Below are positions 1 to 7,721 of a stretch of 47,552 nt of DNA, piece after piece. The stretch comes from an uncultured Pseudomonadota bacterium. GTDB taxonomy: Bacteria > Pseudomonadota > Gammaproteobacteria > Enterobacterales > Succinivibrionaceae. The stretch lies in assembly GCA_900319705.1 (NCBI GenBank), contig ONPL01000003.1, forward strand, positions 1-47,552, read 5' to 3'. Each line of letters starts with the position of its first letter. Positions within the stretch are counted from its first letter, which is position 1. The notes under the pieces are model-generated. The model was not told the DNA's origin and did not search any database. It was given only the letters and a program-made list of their open reading frames with translations. A program made the translations under genes and the position numbers.

Positions 1-1
1 A

Positions 2-592
2 AAAGAGAATGTCCTCCGAGATTTGGACGCGCAGGGCGTTTTTACGACTACTTATCGGCTTATCGATACCGGAAACCCCATGTACGTCAATATGAAGATC
101 ACAAGGATGAGGGGCGGAAACCGCATCATTCTGGGCATCAGCATTATTGATTCGCAGATGCAACAGCGAGAGCAGTATGAGGAATTGCGGAGGGAACGGG
201 AGAGCATGGTAAGGGTTATGGCTCTTTCCGACGGTTACCTCACCCTGTTCACGATCGATCCCAAAACAGGAAAGTACATTGAATACAGCTCCTCGGATGA
301 TTTTGACAGTCTTGGTGCGAAGAAAGACGGCAATGATTTCTTCGGACAGGCATATGTTGACGCATTTACTTATTGCTACGAAGAGGACAGACAACGTTTT
401 CAGGAACAGGTCACGCAGGAAAATGTCCTGCGCGTCATCCGAGAGCGTGGAAATTTCAGCATTGACTACCGTCTCATTATTAGAGGCAAGCCCAGACCCG
501 TTACGCTTAAGGCCGCCCTATTCAAAGAGGGCGGGGTGGAAAAGCTGGTCGTTGGTGTTCGAGCCTGGAAAGATAGACAGATAGAAGTCTGA
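2..592 (+). CDS. PAS-type sensor/signalling protein, C-terminal part (left end cut by the window)
   Basis: The reading frame is open to the left edge, so only the C-terminal ~196 residues are visible; the TTG at 23 need not be the start. It holds the end of one sensory module and a complete second one. A segment near the start beginning NVLRDLDAQGVFTTTYRLI is matched by one near the end beginning NVLRVIRERGNFSIDYRLI, so two copies of the same PAS-like fold lie in tandem, joined by a charged linker (MQQREQYEELRRERE). Such modules are common in large PAS-GGDEF or hybrid-kinase proteins of gut bacteria, but no output domain follows here: the protein stops after the second module, in front of a strong terminator. 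It may be a truncated gene. Composition is more GC-rich than the core genes to the right, and the next gene is a recombinase remnant, so acquisition by transfer is likely. Family is inferred from pattern, not from a search. Confidence 0.6.
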   Translation, partial: KENVLRDLDAQGVFTTTYRLIDTGNPMYVNMKITRMRGGNRIILGISIIDSQMQQREQYEELRRERESMVRVMALSDGYLTLFTIDPKTGKYIEYSSSDDFDSLGAKKDGNDFFGQAYVDAFTYCYEEDRQRFQEQVTQENVLRVIRERGNFSIDYRLIIRGKPRPVTLKAALFKEGGVEKLVVGVRAWKDRQIEV

Positions 593-604
593 AATAAGAA
601 CAGA

Positions 605-639
605 ATCACAGAGTAAAAATACGAGTGTTATTCTGTGAT
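605..639 (+). repeat. Inverted repeat after the PAS gene
   Basis: ATCACAGA at 605-612 and TCTGTGAT at 632-639 are perfect 8-base inverted arms around a 19-base loop, just upstream of the main terminator hairpin. The role is unknown; it could simply add RNA structure to the 3' end of the PAS-gene transcript. Confidence 0.4.
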
Positions 640-661
640 GGATACGAAGCACATAGCGAGA

Positions 662-701
662 GCGTCTCCTCCAAATGACGGAGGAGGCGCTCTTTTTCTG
701 T
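662..701 (+). terminator. Rho-independent terminator of the PAS gene
   Basis: Arms GCGTCTCCTCC (662-672) and GGAGGAGGCGC (680-690) pair over 11 bases with one G-T wobble, around a 7-base loop, followed by TCTTTTTCTGT. It is a classic strong terminator. Confidence 0.85.
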
Positions 702-725
702 CTTGGGTTCGCTATCAATTAAAGG

Positions 726-768
726 TGCACCCAGAAGGGTGCAAAATCGGCCCTTTTGGGTGCAAAAT
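726..768 (+). repeat. Inverted plus direct repeat at the edge of the recombinase remnant
   Basis: TGCACCC (726-732) and GGGTGCA (737-743) form a tight hairpin with loop AGAA. The right arm is part of GGGTGCAAAAT (737-747), which recurs exactly at 758-768. The repeats lie immediately upstream of the surviving recombinase sequence and may mark the deletion endpoint or an old recombination site. Confidence 0.4.
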
Positions 769-779
769 GTGATTGTATC

Positions 780-1888
780 AAAAAGCCTCTCAATGGCGAG
801 GTGCTGATTACCATTATGGCTTCCCTCGCCCAGCAGGAATCTCAGTCCTTAAGCCAGAATGTCAAGCTGGGACTTCAGTACCGTTACCAGCAAATCTGAT
901 CATAGATCCGGTTCAGGCTGAAACCGTAAAGCGCATCTACCGGGAATATCTGGAAGGCTACAGCATGGACAAAATCAAGGCCGGACTTGAGCGGGACGGC
1001 ATTCTGACCGGAGCGGGCAAGACCAGATGGCACACCTCGACCATCAACAAAATCCTCCGTAACGAGAAGTACATCGGTGATGCCCTGCTTCAGAAAACCT
1101 ACACCACCGATTTTCTCAGCAAGACCAGAGTCAAAAACAACGGCATCGTACCGCAGTATTATGTGGAAGGTAACCATGAAGCCATCATTCCAAAAGACAT
1201 CTATCTCAGAGTTCAGAATGAGCTTGTACGCAGACGCAGGGTTACAACAACATCGAGTGGCAGGAAATGCTCCTTCAGCGGTCACCATGTCTTTTCCCAG
1301 ATGGTTTTCTGCGGTGAGTGCGGTGAATTGTTCCGCCGGGTGCACTGGAACAACAGAGGCGTAAAATCAATCGTCTGGAGATGCCTGAGCCGACTCAAAC
1401 CCACCGGTCTTGAGTGCCACGCCAGAACTGTGAATGAGGAAGCCTTAAAGGCAGCATGTCTCTCTGCATTCAACAAACTTCTCGATAAGCAGGAAGGTTT
1501 TCAAAAACAGCTGGAAGAGAACGTTCGCGCCGTTATGACGATTGACGAATCCTCCGGAGTAATGAGTGTCTCGGCAATTGACGATGAGCTTGCTAAACTT
1601 CAGAAACAACTCATTCAGTGCGTTGAGGCCAGGAAGGACTACAAGGAAATTGCCGACAGAATTCTTAAACTCAGAGACATGAGGCAAAAAACCAACTTTG
1701 ACGATTCTGCCCGTGAAGAGTACGTCACCAGAATCAATGACATTTTAGACTTCATCAGAAAGCAAAGCTCTGAACTGACCGTGTTTGATGAGGCTCTGAC
1801 CAGATGCTGGGTGAAGCGGATAGTAATCTATGGCGACAAGTACACGATTGAATTCAAGTCGGGGATTAGCGTGGATATCCAATCATAG
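780..1888 (+). pseudogene. Large serine recombinase (resolvase/invertase family), 5'-truncated and frameshifted
   Basis: Large serine recombinases integrate and excise mobile elements. Here the N-terminal catalytic domain with its nucleophilic serine is absent. What remains starts with [20 protein letters not shown] (about 792-851), the end of the catalytic domain and its long helix, in one frame that stops with TGA at 897-899. The rest continues in another frame from 893: [20 protein letters not shown] and the recombinase DNA-binding domain (to ~1200), then a zinc ribbon beginning CGECG (~1309) with further Cys near 1382 and 1416, then a coiled-coil tail. Compared with what I recall of the family, roughly 20 residues between the helix and LIIDP are missing at the junction (890-895). 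Both defects make it a dead gene. It resembles recombinases of Clostridia integrative elements and is GC-richer than its surroundings. An uninterrupted open frame starts at 773, but its first ~40 residues are out-of-frame translation, not real N-terminus. Confidence 0.8.
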
Positions 1889-2189
1889 CCGACAATCAGA
1901 CATCATCTTAAGAAAGAGTGACGAGCATATACCGCCGCTCTTTTTTTTATGCCGGAAAAGAGTTAAAGCCACCTGACAGCAATTCCACAGTTTCAGAGCC
2001 ATTTTTGGGTTGGGTGTTCAGAACTGCTATTGCCAAAAAGCAGTTCAGCACACTCGACCTCAGAAAAAATGCCTGTTTTTCATACTGTAAATATGTTTCA
2101 GCAAACTCATTTTTCAAAGAAATACAGCATAAAATTCATTGTGTAAATTTTATCCACCACCGCTGAAACCGCATGAATACTTGGTTTCT
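1889..2189. other. Boundary stretch between recombinase remnant and core chromosome
   Basis: After the recombinase stop and its terminator this 300-base stretch holds no convincing gene. A plus-strand open frame (1918-2166, 82 codons) overlaps the terminator, has no ribosome site and resembles nothing I recognise. The stretch probably holds one junction of the inserted material and the 3' flank of rlmD. Confidence 0.5.
1913..1948 (+). terminator. Rho-independent terminator after the recombinase remnant
   Basis: AAAGAGTGACG (1913-1923) pairs with CGCCGCTCTTT (1933-1943) with one wobble and one mismatch, followed by a T run reaching 1948. Confidence 0.75.
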
Positions 2190-3515
2190 TTAGGCTTTAT
2201 CACGTGACAGCAGTACAACCGTCTCGACGTGTTCTGTGTTAGAAAACATATCGAATATTGCCCATTTTTTGATCATAAATCCACCTTGACAGAGAATTTT
2301 AAAATCTCTTGTTGCTGTTATAGGATTACAAGAAATATACAATATGTTCTTAATTTTGCTTTTTGCAAGGAAAGAACTTATTTCATTTGCTCCTTTTCTG
2401 CCCGGATCCAACAGTATGGAATCGTATTTTTCGAAGAGTGTTTGGCAGCTGTTTAGATTTTGAGAAAGATCGTAACGGACAAAATTTACATTCTGAAGTG
2501 CGTTTAATTTAGCGTTCTTTTCAGCCTGCTCAACCATTTCTTTGACAATTTCTACGCCGCATACCTGTTGTGCTTTAGTTGCAAGTTGAAGAGAAAAATT
2601 ACCGATCCCGCAGAAAAGATCCAGTATTTTGTCCGTAGGCTGTGGATTCAGGTATTCAATTGCATGATTAATTATTTCTTTATTGATCTCTTCATTAATT
2701 TGAATAAAGTCATTGGGAAGAAATTCATATTTTATGCCGTTTACTCTATATTCAGCATGATCAGCTCCGTAAACCTTTTCAAAGGTTTCATCTGTCTGAA
2801 AGTATCCGTTTATTTGATTTGATTCGCAAAACATACGGTACTTATCCAGATCTTCAGGTGAAGGATTTTTCTGAGCGAACCGGATCAACATAAAGATCCC
2901 GTTGTCTACGGCAGTTAGTTCTATGTGTCCAATTGAATATTTTATTGAGAGTGAATTTAAGAACCTGCGTACAGGAACTAGTAAATCAGACAAGCATTCT
3001 TTAAGTACAGAACACTCGGTAATATCAACAATAGCATGAGAGTTTTTTTGTCTGAAGCCAAGGTGAAGTTCTCCGTTTTTACTGTCAAAGTATGTGGAAA
3101 GCCGGCATGTTCTTCTGTAGTGGTAAGGAGATTTGGTGACAATGTCGTCAGGTTCGGAAAGTTTGATATTTACATTTTTGGAGAAGATTTGTTTTAATCC
3201 TTCGATTTTTGCACGGATCTGTTTTTCCTGCGGGATAAACTGACAGTTGCAACCTCCGCATTTATCGGCATGGCAGCATTGTTCGCTGCATCTTAATTCT
3301 GATTTTTTGTGGTATTTCTGAACAGTAGCTGTTCCTGTTTTTTGGCTTGTCTCTTTTTTTTCTACTCTGACTTCATCTCCGATCATGGTATTTGGAACAA
3401 ACCACGTCCGGTCATTTTTTTTACCTACACCTATACAGTGTCCGTCCAATGATTCTATTGTCAGATCGAAGTAGCGATCCACCGACTGTTTCTGTGGTTT
3501 AAAGAACATTACCAT
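2190..3515 (-). CDS. rlmD: 23S rRNA (uracil1939-C5)-methyltransferase RlmD
   Basis: This enzyme makes m5U1939 in 23S rRNA using S-adenosylmethionine. The 441-residue product has an N-terminal TRAM-like RNA-binding domain (~11-68), an iron-sulfur cysteine cluster (C-C-x4-CGGC, ~80-89, with a fourth Cys in VDITEC) and a Rossmann methyltransferase domain with the SAM motif DLFCGIGNFSLQLA. It also has LLDPGRKGA, the catalytic-cysteine motif YISCNP and the terminal TEHVETVVLL. Length is close to E. coli RlmD (433). The first ATG is chosen because AGGCGG lies 8 bases upstream; a second ATG two codons on is less well placed. In E. coli rlmD sits divergent from barA next to relA; here the same genes are close, separated by a small secreted-protein gene. 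Confidence 0.93.
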   Translation of the reverse strand: MVMFFKPQKQSVDRYFDLTIESLDGHCIGVGKKNDRTWFVPNTMIGDEVRVEKKETSQKTGTATVQKYHKKSELRCSEQCCHADKCGGCNCQFIPQEKQIRAKIEGLKQIFSKNVNIKLSEPDDIVTKSPYHYRRTCRLSTYFDSKNGELHLGFRQKNSHAIVDITECSVLKECLSDLLVPVRRFLNSLSIKYSIGHIELTAVDNGIFMLIRFAQKNPSPEDLDKYRMFCESNQINGYFQTDETFEKVYGADHAEYRVNGIKYEFLPNDFIQINEEINKEIINHAIEYLNPQPTDKILDLFCGIGNFSLQLATKAQQVCGVEIVKEMVEQAEKNAKLNALQNVNFVRYDLSQNLNSCQTLFEKYDSILLDPGRKGANEISSFLAKSKIKNILYISCNPITATRDFKILCQGGFMIKKWAIFDMFSNTEHVETVVLLSRDKA

Positions 3516-3650
3516 TGTTAATACCGCCTGTTTGTTAATATTACAGTCATAGATTATATTGAGTTTGTTTCTAAAACAAAACAGAGATTTATTCTTTATT
3601 GCATGCGGATTTTTATTTTTGAATTGTGCTTATGATCATTCTTTGACTGG

Positions 3651-3678
3651 TTCATAAACCTAGGTGGTATGGTAGAAT
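3651..3678 (+). promoter_or_regulatory. Candidate sigma-70 promoter for the secreted-protein gene
   Basis: TTCATA (3651-3656), a 16-base spacer and TAGAAT (3673-3678), 57 bases before the ATG at 3735. The -35 match is modest. Confidence 0.4.
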
Positions 3679-3734
3679 GCAGATGCATTATTTTGCAGTT
3701 GTTTATTCAAAATTTTAAATTTAGGGATAACTAA

Positions 3735-4154
3735 ATGAAAAAAACTTTAAGTGTTTTATTATTGAGTGCTTTTTTTGCATCTTCTTCTTTTGCTTTAGCT
3801 GACGGTTGGGAGTTTTCTGGTAATAATAATGGAAATTTCACTTTTGTGAATGCCAAGGAGGGAAAGACCATAACCTATACATCTGACAAGGCACCTGATG
3901 GTGTTACCCTAGATGCTGCAGCAAAAGATACAGCAAATCAGATGAAACAAAAATGCGGTGATGAACCAAAGATTAATTTCAGCGAGGATTCTGCCTCCAT
4001 TACATGTAATGTTAATGTTAGTGAAAATCTTGTTATGCCTGTAGAAACAATTCTCGGAATTGAGGAAGGTGAGATGCATGTTCTTGTGTTAACAAATGGT
4101 GCAACAAAACAGGACGTGGAACAGCTCATGCAGCAGAGCCAGGAAGCAAAATAA
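3735..4154 (+). CDS. Small exported protein of unknown function
   Basis: I do not recognise this 139-residue protein. It starts with a clear signal peptide (MKKTLSVLLLSAFFASSSFALA, residues 1-22, likely cut before DGWEF), so it is exported to the periplasm or beyond. The mature part is ~117 residues, acidic, with two cysteines (C74 and C91) that could form one disulfide, and alternating strand-like stretches (NFTFVNAKEGKTITYTS, INFSEDSASITCNVNVS), suggesting a small beta-rich fold. GGGATAA lies 9-15 bases upstream of the ATG. It has its own promoter-like sequence and terminator, so it is probably monocistronic, lying between rlmD and barA. Confidence 0.75.
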   Translation: MKKTLSVLLLSAFFASSSFALADGWEFSGNNNGNFTFVNAKEGKTITYTSDKAPDGVTLDAAAKDTANQMKQKCGDEPKINFSEDSASITCNVNVSENLVMPVETILGIEEGEMHVLVLTNGATKQDVEQLMQQSQEAK

Positions 4155-4188
4155 TTTTTGCGTCTGAACGCTTACGTTAAATTATTCG

Positions 4189-4220
4189 TGCGCCTCCGTT
4201 TTTGTAATGGAGGCGCATTT
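4189..4220 (+). terminator. Terminator-like hairpin
   Basis: TGCGCCTCC (4189-4197) pairs perfectly with GGAGGCGCA (4209-4217) around an 11-base loop, followed by a short TTT. The stem is strong and the T tract weak. Confidence 0.6.
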
Positions 4221-4350
4221 ACGTTTGGTTAAGCGCAAATATGCACCGATTGCTATATGTTTAATGATAGAATAGGGGGAAGTTGTTTAGTGTTGTTGTG
4301 TCTGCGTGATATACCTTCGGATCATTCTTAATTACTGGGTTGGATGAAAA

Positions 4351-7164
4351 ATGGCTTTTAAAAGATACGGACTTAGATCTAGAGTAATTGTTTATAACCT
4401 GCTGCCTGTGCTGGTTGTTGGTCTGTTCTTTTCCTCTTTCTATATTTTTAACAGATACAACCAGGTGGAACAGGATCTGGTGGAGCATGGAACAAGTATC
4501 ATAGAACCTTTGACGCTTGCTATCGAAGGTCCGCTTGGAGAGGAACGGCTGGATACGGTAAGGAAAATAGTAAACTATGCGCATCGCAACAATTCTGATC
4601 TTGTTGACACTATAGCCGTGTTCGATCTGGCAAGTAATCTCTTTGTTACTTCCCGATATGTACATGATTTTTCTGAATTGAAACAACCGTTTGATAACAA
4701 GTTATCTCCGATCACATCTGTTCATTTTCACAATAATTCTATCATTCTGCGAACTCCGATATTTTCGGAAGTTATAGACAATTTTGATGTTGCGCGAATA
4801 ATTCCAGGTTATTCAAAAATAGAAACAACAGACAGTCCTACCAGGATTGTCGGTTATGTCAGTATGAAACTTAACAAGTCAAAGGCTCTCATGCTTCTGT
4901 ACCAGGATGCGGTGCTTTCTGTATTTGTTATTCTGATTGGCATGATTTTGGCGTTAATTTTTGCTTTTAATCTGATAAAAGAGGTGGTTGAACCGATTAA
5001 ACGCATGATTCGTGCAATCGCATACATCAAGGATGGTCAGCTGGATACCCGTATAACCGGAAGTATGCATGGTGAACTGGAAAGACTACGTTCTGGCATC
5101 AATGGCATGGCAAAATCCATAGCAGAGTATCACAATGAAATGCAGGAGAGTATTGATCAGTCTACAGCTGACTTGAGAGAAACACTCGAACAGATGGAGA
5201 TGCAGAATGTTGAACTTGATCTGGCCAAGAAACGAGCCCAGGAGGCGGCTCGGGTGAAAACAGAATTCCTTGCCAACATGTCTCATGAACTTAGAACCCC
5301 TCTCAACGGTATTATAGGTTTCTCCAAACAGTTGTATAAGAGTAAACTGACACCGACGCAGCACGAGTATCTTTCCACTATAGAGCGTTCGGCAAAGAAT
5401 CTGCTGGGTATTATCAATAATATTCTGGACTTTTCAAAACTGGAGGCAGGTAAACTTACTCTTGAAAAAATTCCTTTCAGTATCAGGGACACCGTGAATG
5501 AAGTTCTTATGATTATTGCCCCGATTGCTCACGAAAAAGATATAGATGTATCGGCCAAAATTGATTATTCCATACCAGATCTTCTGGTAGGAGATCCTAT
5601 GCGTCTTCAGCAGGTGCTTACCAATCTTGTTTCCAATGCTGTAAAATTTACTGAAGAGGGTGCTGTAAATGTGACCATGCTTCTAGTTAATCAGCCGACG
5701 ACTGACAGTAATGAGATCAAAATTGAGATTATTGTAAGGGATACCGGTATTGGTATAAGTCCTTCGCAACAGCAGAAAATATTCAAACCTTTTATTCAGG
5801 CCAATAATTCCATATCCAGAACATTCGGAGGAACCGGCCTTGGTCTTGTGATTACACAGAAAATAGTTACAATGATGGGCGGCGGTCTTTCTGTTAAATC
5901 CCAGGTAAACAAGGGTTCCGTATTTACCACTACAATCCCGATGAGACTTGCAAATCTTCCGAATGAACGCAACCCGTCCATTTCCGGATTGAAGAACCTT
6001 AATGTGCTTCTTGTTGATGACTGCGAATGGGCGAGAGAAACCTATGCCCAGATGATGAAAGACTGGGAGATGAATGTTTATGTGATGGCTTCGGTCGAAG
6101 CTGTTAAAAGTATATCAGTAGAACATTTCTTCGCTGTTCTAATAGGTGTTCACAACAGGGAAAACATAGACGAATTCAAAAACAAGCTGGACTCAGTAGA
6201 TCTAGATGCTCCAATTATTATTTGTTCAAATTCCCATGACAGCGAATTCAACAATTCGCTGAAAAGTCAGAGAGTGTTGGATGTTCTAGTTAAACCTGTT
6301 TCAGATGAAAGACTGCTGTCATGTTTCGATAAAATCAAGAACAGCAATGAAGAGCCGGTTGCGGAAAATGTTCAGCTAATAACAAAACTCAACAAAAAGG
6401 TTCTAGCGGTGGATGACAATCCGGCCAATCTGAAACTGATCAGCACATTGCTGTCAGAACGGGTAACCAATGTGGACAGTTGCACCAGCGGGGAACAGGC
6501 TGTTAATCTGTGCCATATAAATACTTATGATCTAGTATTTATGGATATTCAGATGCCGGTTATGGATGGTATCACTGCATTAAAAATGATCCGCGCCGAT
6601 GAACTTGGCAAGAATAGAAAAACACCTATAGTGGCTGTAACCGCACTTGCTATTCCTGGAGAAAGAGAACGGCTGATGAATCTTGGTATGAATGAATATA
6701 TATCAAAGCCTATAGATGAGAATATTCTGATTAAATTGTTGGAAAACTGCAGTAATCTTGGAATAAATAATCAGATACCTGAGCATAAGCGGGATGATGA
6801 TTTTCTTGAGGTGAGAAATCCACAGATCCGCGATGAGGAACTTGCATTGAAGCATGTGTCCGGTAAAAAGGAACTAGCCAGGGAAATGCTCGAGATGTTT
6901 ATGGAGTCGGTAATTCCGACTCAGGATGCTATAAGCAAGGCCGGTTCTATTCCTACTGATCAGTTGATTAAAGTTGTACATAAACTGGCAGGAGGTGCTG
7001 CATACAGTGGAATGGTTAAAATTCAGAAAATATGCAATATTATTGAAGTAGGACTCCGTGGCGGCCAGACCGTAAGTGACGTGGAACCTGAACTGTATGA
7101 ACTGGACGATCTGCTGGAACAGGTGAAAAAACAGGCGCCAGAATGGTTGAAACAGCTTGATTAG
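4351..7164 (+). CDS. barA: BarA-type hybrid sensor histidine kinase with phosphorelay
   Basis: BarA phosphorylates the response regulator UvrY/SirA and thereby controls the Csr system in gammaproteobacteria. The 937-residue product has TM1 (~13-33), a periplasmic domain, TM2 (~186-206) and a HAMP domain. HisKA follows with H312 in SHELRTPLNG, then the ATPase domain (DTGIGI, FGGTGLGL). A first receiver-like domain (~551-660) begins LLVDDCEW, but the position of the phosphorylated Asp reads G in AVLIGVHN, so it is probably a pseudo-receiver. A second receiver is intact (VDDN, with D732 in FMDIQMP) and a C-terminal Hpt domain has H877 in VVHKLAGGA. The N-terminus (LRSRV..., ...GTSIIEPL) matches E. 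coli BarA, which is 918 residues. A GGATG-like ribosome site precedes the ATG. The cognate regulator is not in the window. Confidence 0.9.
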   Translation: MAFKRYGLRSRVIVYNLLPVLVVGLFFSSFYIFNRYNQVEQDLVEHGTSIIEPLTLAIEGPLGEERLDTVRKIVNYAHRNNSDLVDTIAVFDLASNLFVTSRYVHDFSELKQPFDNKLSPITSVHFHNNSIILRTPIFSEVIDNFDVARIIPGYSKIETTDSPTRIVGYVSMKLNKSKALMLLYQDAVLSVFVILIGMILALIFAFNLIKEVVEPIKRMIRAIAYIKDGQLDTRITGSMHGELERLRSGINGMAKSIAEYHNEMQESIDQSTADLRETLEQMEMQNVELDLAKKRAQEAARVKTEFLANMSHELRTPLNGIIGFSKQLYKSKLTPTQHEYLSTIERSAKNLLGIINNILDFSKLEAGKLTLEKIPFSIRDTVNEVLMIIAPIAHEKDIDVSAKIDYSIPDLLVGDPMRLQQVLTNLVSNAVKFTEEGAVNVTMLLVNQPTTDSNEIKIEIIVRDTGIGISPSQQQKIFKPFIQANNSISRTFGGTGLGLVITQKIVTMMGGGLSVKSQVNKGSVFTTTIPMRLANLPNERNPSISGLKNLNVLLVDDCEWARETYAQMMKDWEMNVYVMASVEAVKSISVEHFFAVLIGVHNRENIDEFKNKLDSVDLDAPIIICSNSHDSEFNNSLKSQRVLDVLVKPVSDERLLSCFDKIKNSNEEPVAENVQLITKLNKKVLAVDDNPANLKLISTLLSERVTNVDSCTSGEQAVNLCHINTYDLVFMDIQMPVMDGITALKMIRADELGKNRKTPIVAVTALAIPGERERLMNLGMNEYISKPIDENILIKLLENCSNLGINNQIPEHKRDDDFLEVRNPQIRDEELALKHVSGKKELAREMLEMFMESVIPTQDAISKAGSIPTDQLIKVVHKLAGGAAYSGMVKIQKICNIIEVGLRGGQTVSDVEPELYELDDLLEQVKKQAPEWLKQLD

Positions 7165-7204
7165 CATTTATATATTCAGCTCTCGCTTTTTCTGTTGTGG
7201 TTAT

Positions 7205-7250
7205 CAACAACCTTCCATAGATCATGTTATATGTAAGGTTGGTTGTCTTC
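7205..7250 (+). terminator. Possible barA terminator
   Basis: CAACAACCTT (7205-7214) pairs with AAGGTTGGTTG (7235-7245) with a one-base bulge and a 20-base loop; the tail TCTTCGTTT is only moderately T-rich. Confidence 0.4.
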
Positions 7251-7430
7251 GTTTATATAGCTTAATTCCCGTTTTTGCCCGTTCTTCCCGCAGAAAATAT
7301 GCAGTTGCCGACATAATATAGCAAAGTTGTTAAGTTCGGATAATCTTTGTTATGTTGTAGTAAAAAACAATGGATTGAATGGCAATTCTTTACTATACTT
7401 GTTTTAACGATGGGTAGAACAGTTTGATTT

Positions 7431-7459
7431 TTGACTGTGGACTGTTTCATTAGTAGTAT
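7431..7459 (+). promoter_or_regulatory. Candidate relA promoter
   Basis: TTGACT (7431-7436), a 17-base spacer and TAGTAT (7454-7459). If used, transcription begins near 7466, giving a leader of about 255 bases before relA. Confidence 0.55.
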
Positions 7460-7721
7460 GTCTAGGAGGCATAAACTTAGCTATAGGAACAGTGGTGTAC
7501 TGACCTTTCGGAGCAGTGGCTTATAAACCAATCAGGTTTAGACGGTGGATGCCATTGTTTTGATTTGATAAGGGCTTTTGTTGTTTTATGAATGTAGGAG
7601 CCGCTGTTCTTCGGCATAGAATTATATGGTGCATTCAGAAAAGCTGATAACATAGATTCCTTCAGCAGACATTATGACGAACAGTGTAGTGCAGTAGTCG
7701 GAAACAAGGAAAATTTATTTA

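Larger units (their letters stand above)
7165..7721. other. Long non-coding stretch between barA and relA
   Basis: 557 bases without a credible gene. It holds a weak barA terminator hairpin (7205-7245), a good promoter (7431-7459) and then a predicted ~255-base relA leader. The leader carries an imperfect direct repeat, GGAACAGTGG (near 7489) and GGAGCAGTGG (near 7519), and seven scattered GGA triplets. Small open frames here have no ribosome sites. Confidence 0.5.

Noticed and set aside
1918-2166. 82-codon plus-strand open frame after the recombinase remnant
   Set aside because: It starts inside a terminator, has no ribosome site and no recognisable motif.
7460-7721. CsrB-like small RNA
   Set aside because: Only seven GGA triplets in ~260 bases, close to chance, and no terminator; a leader of relA is more likely.
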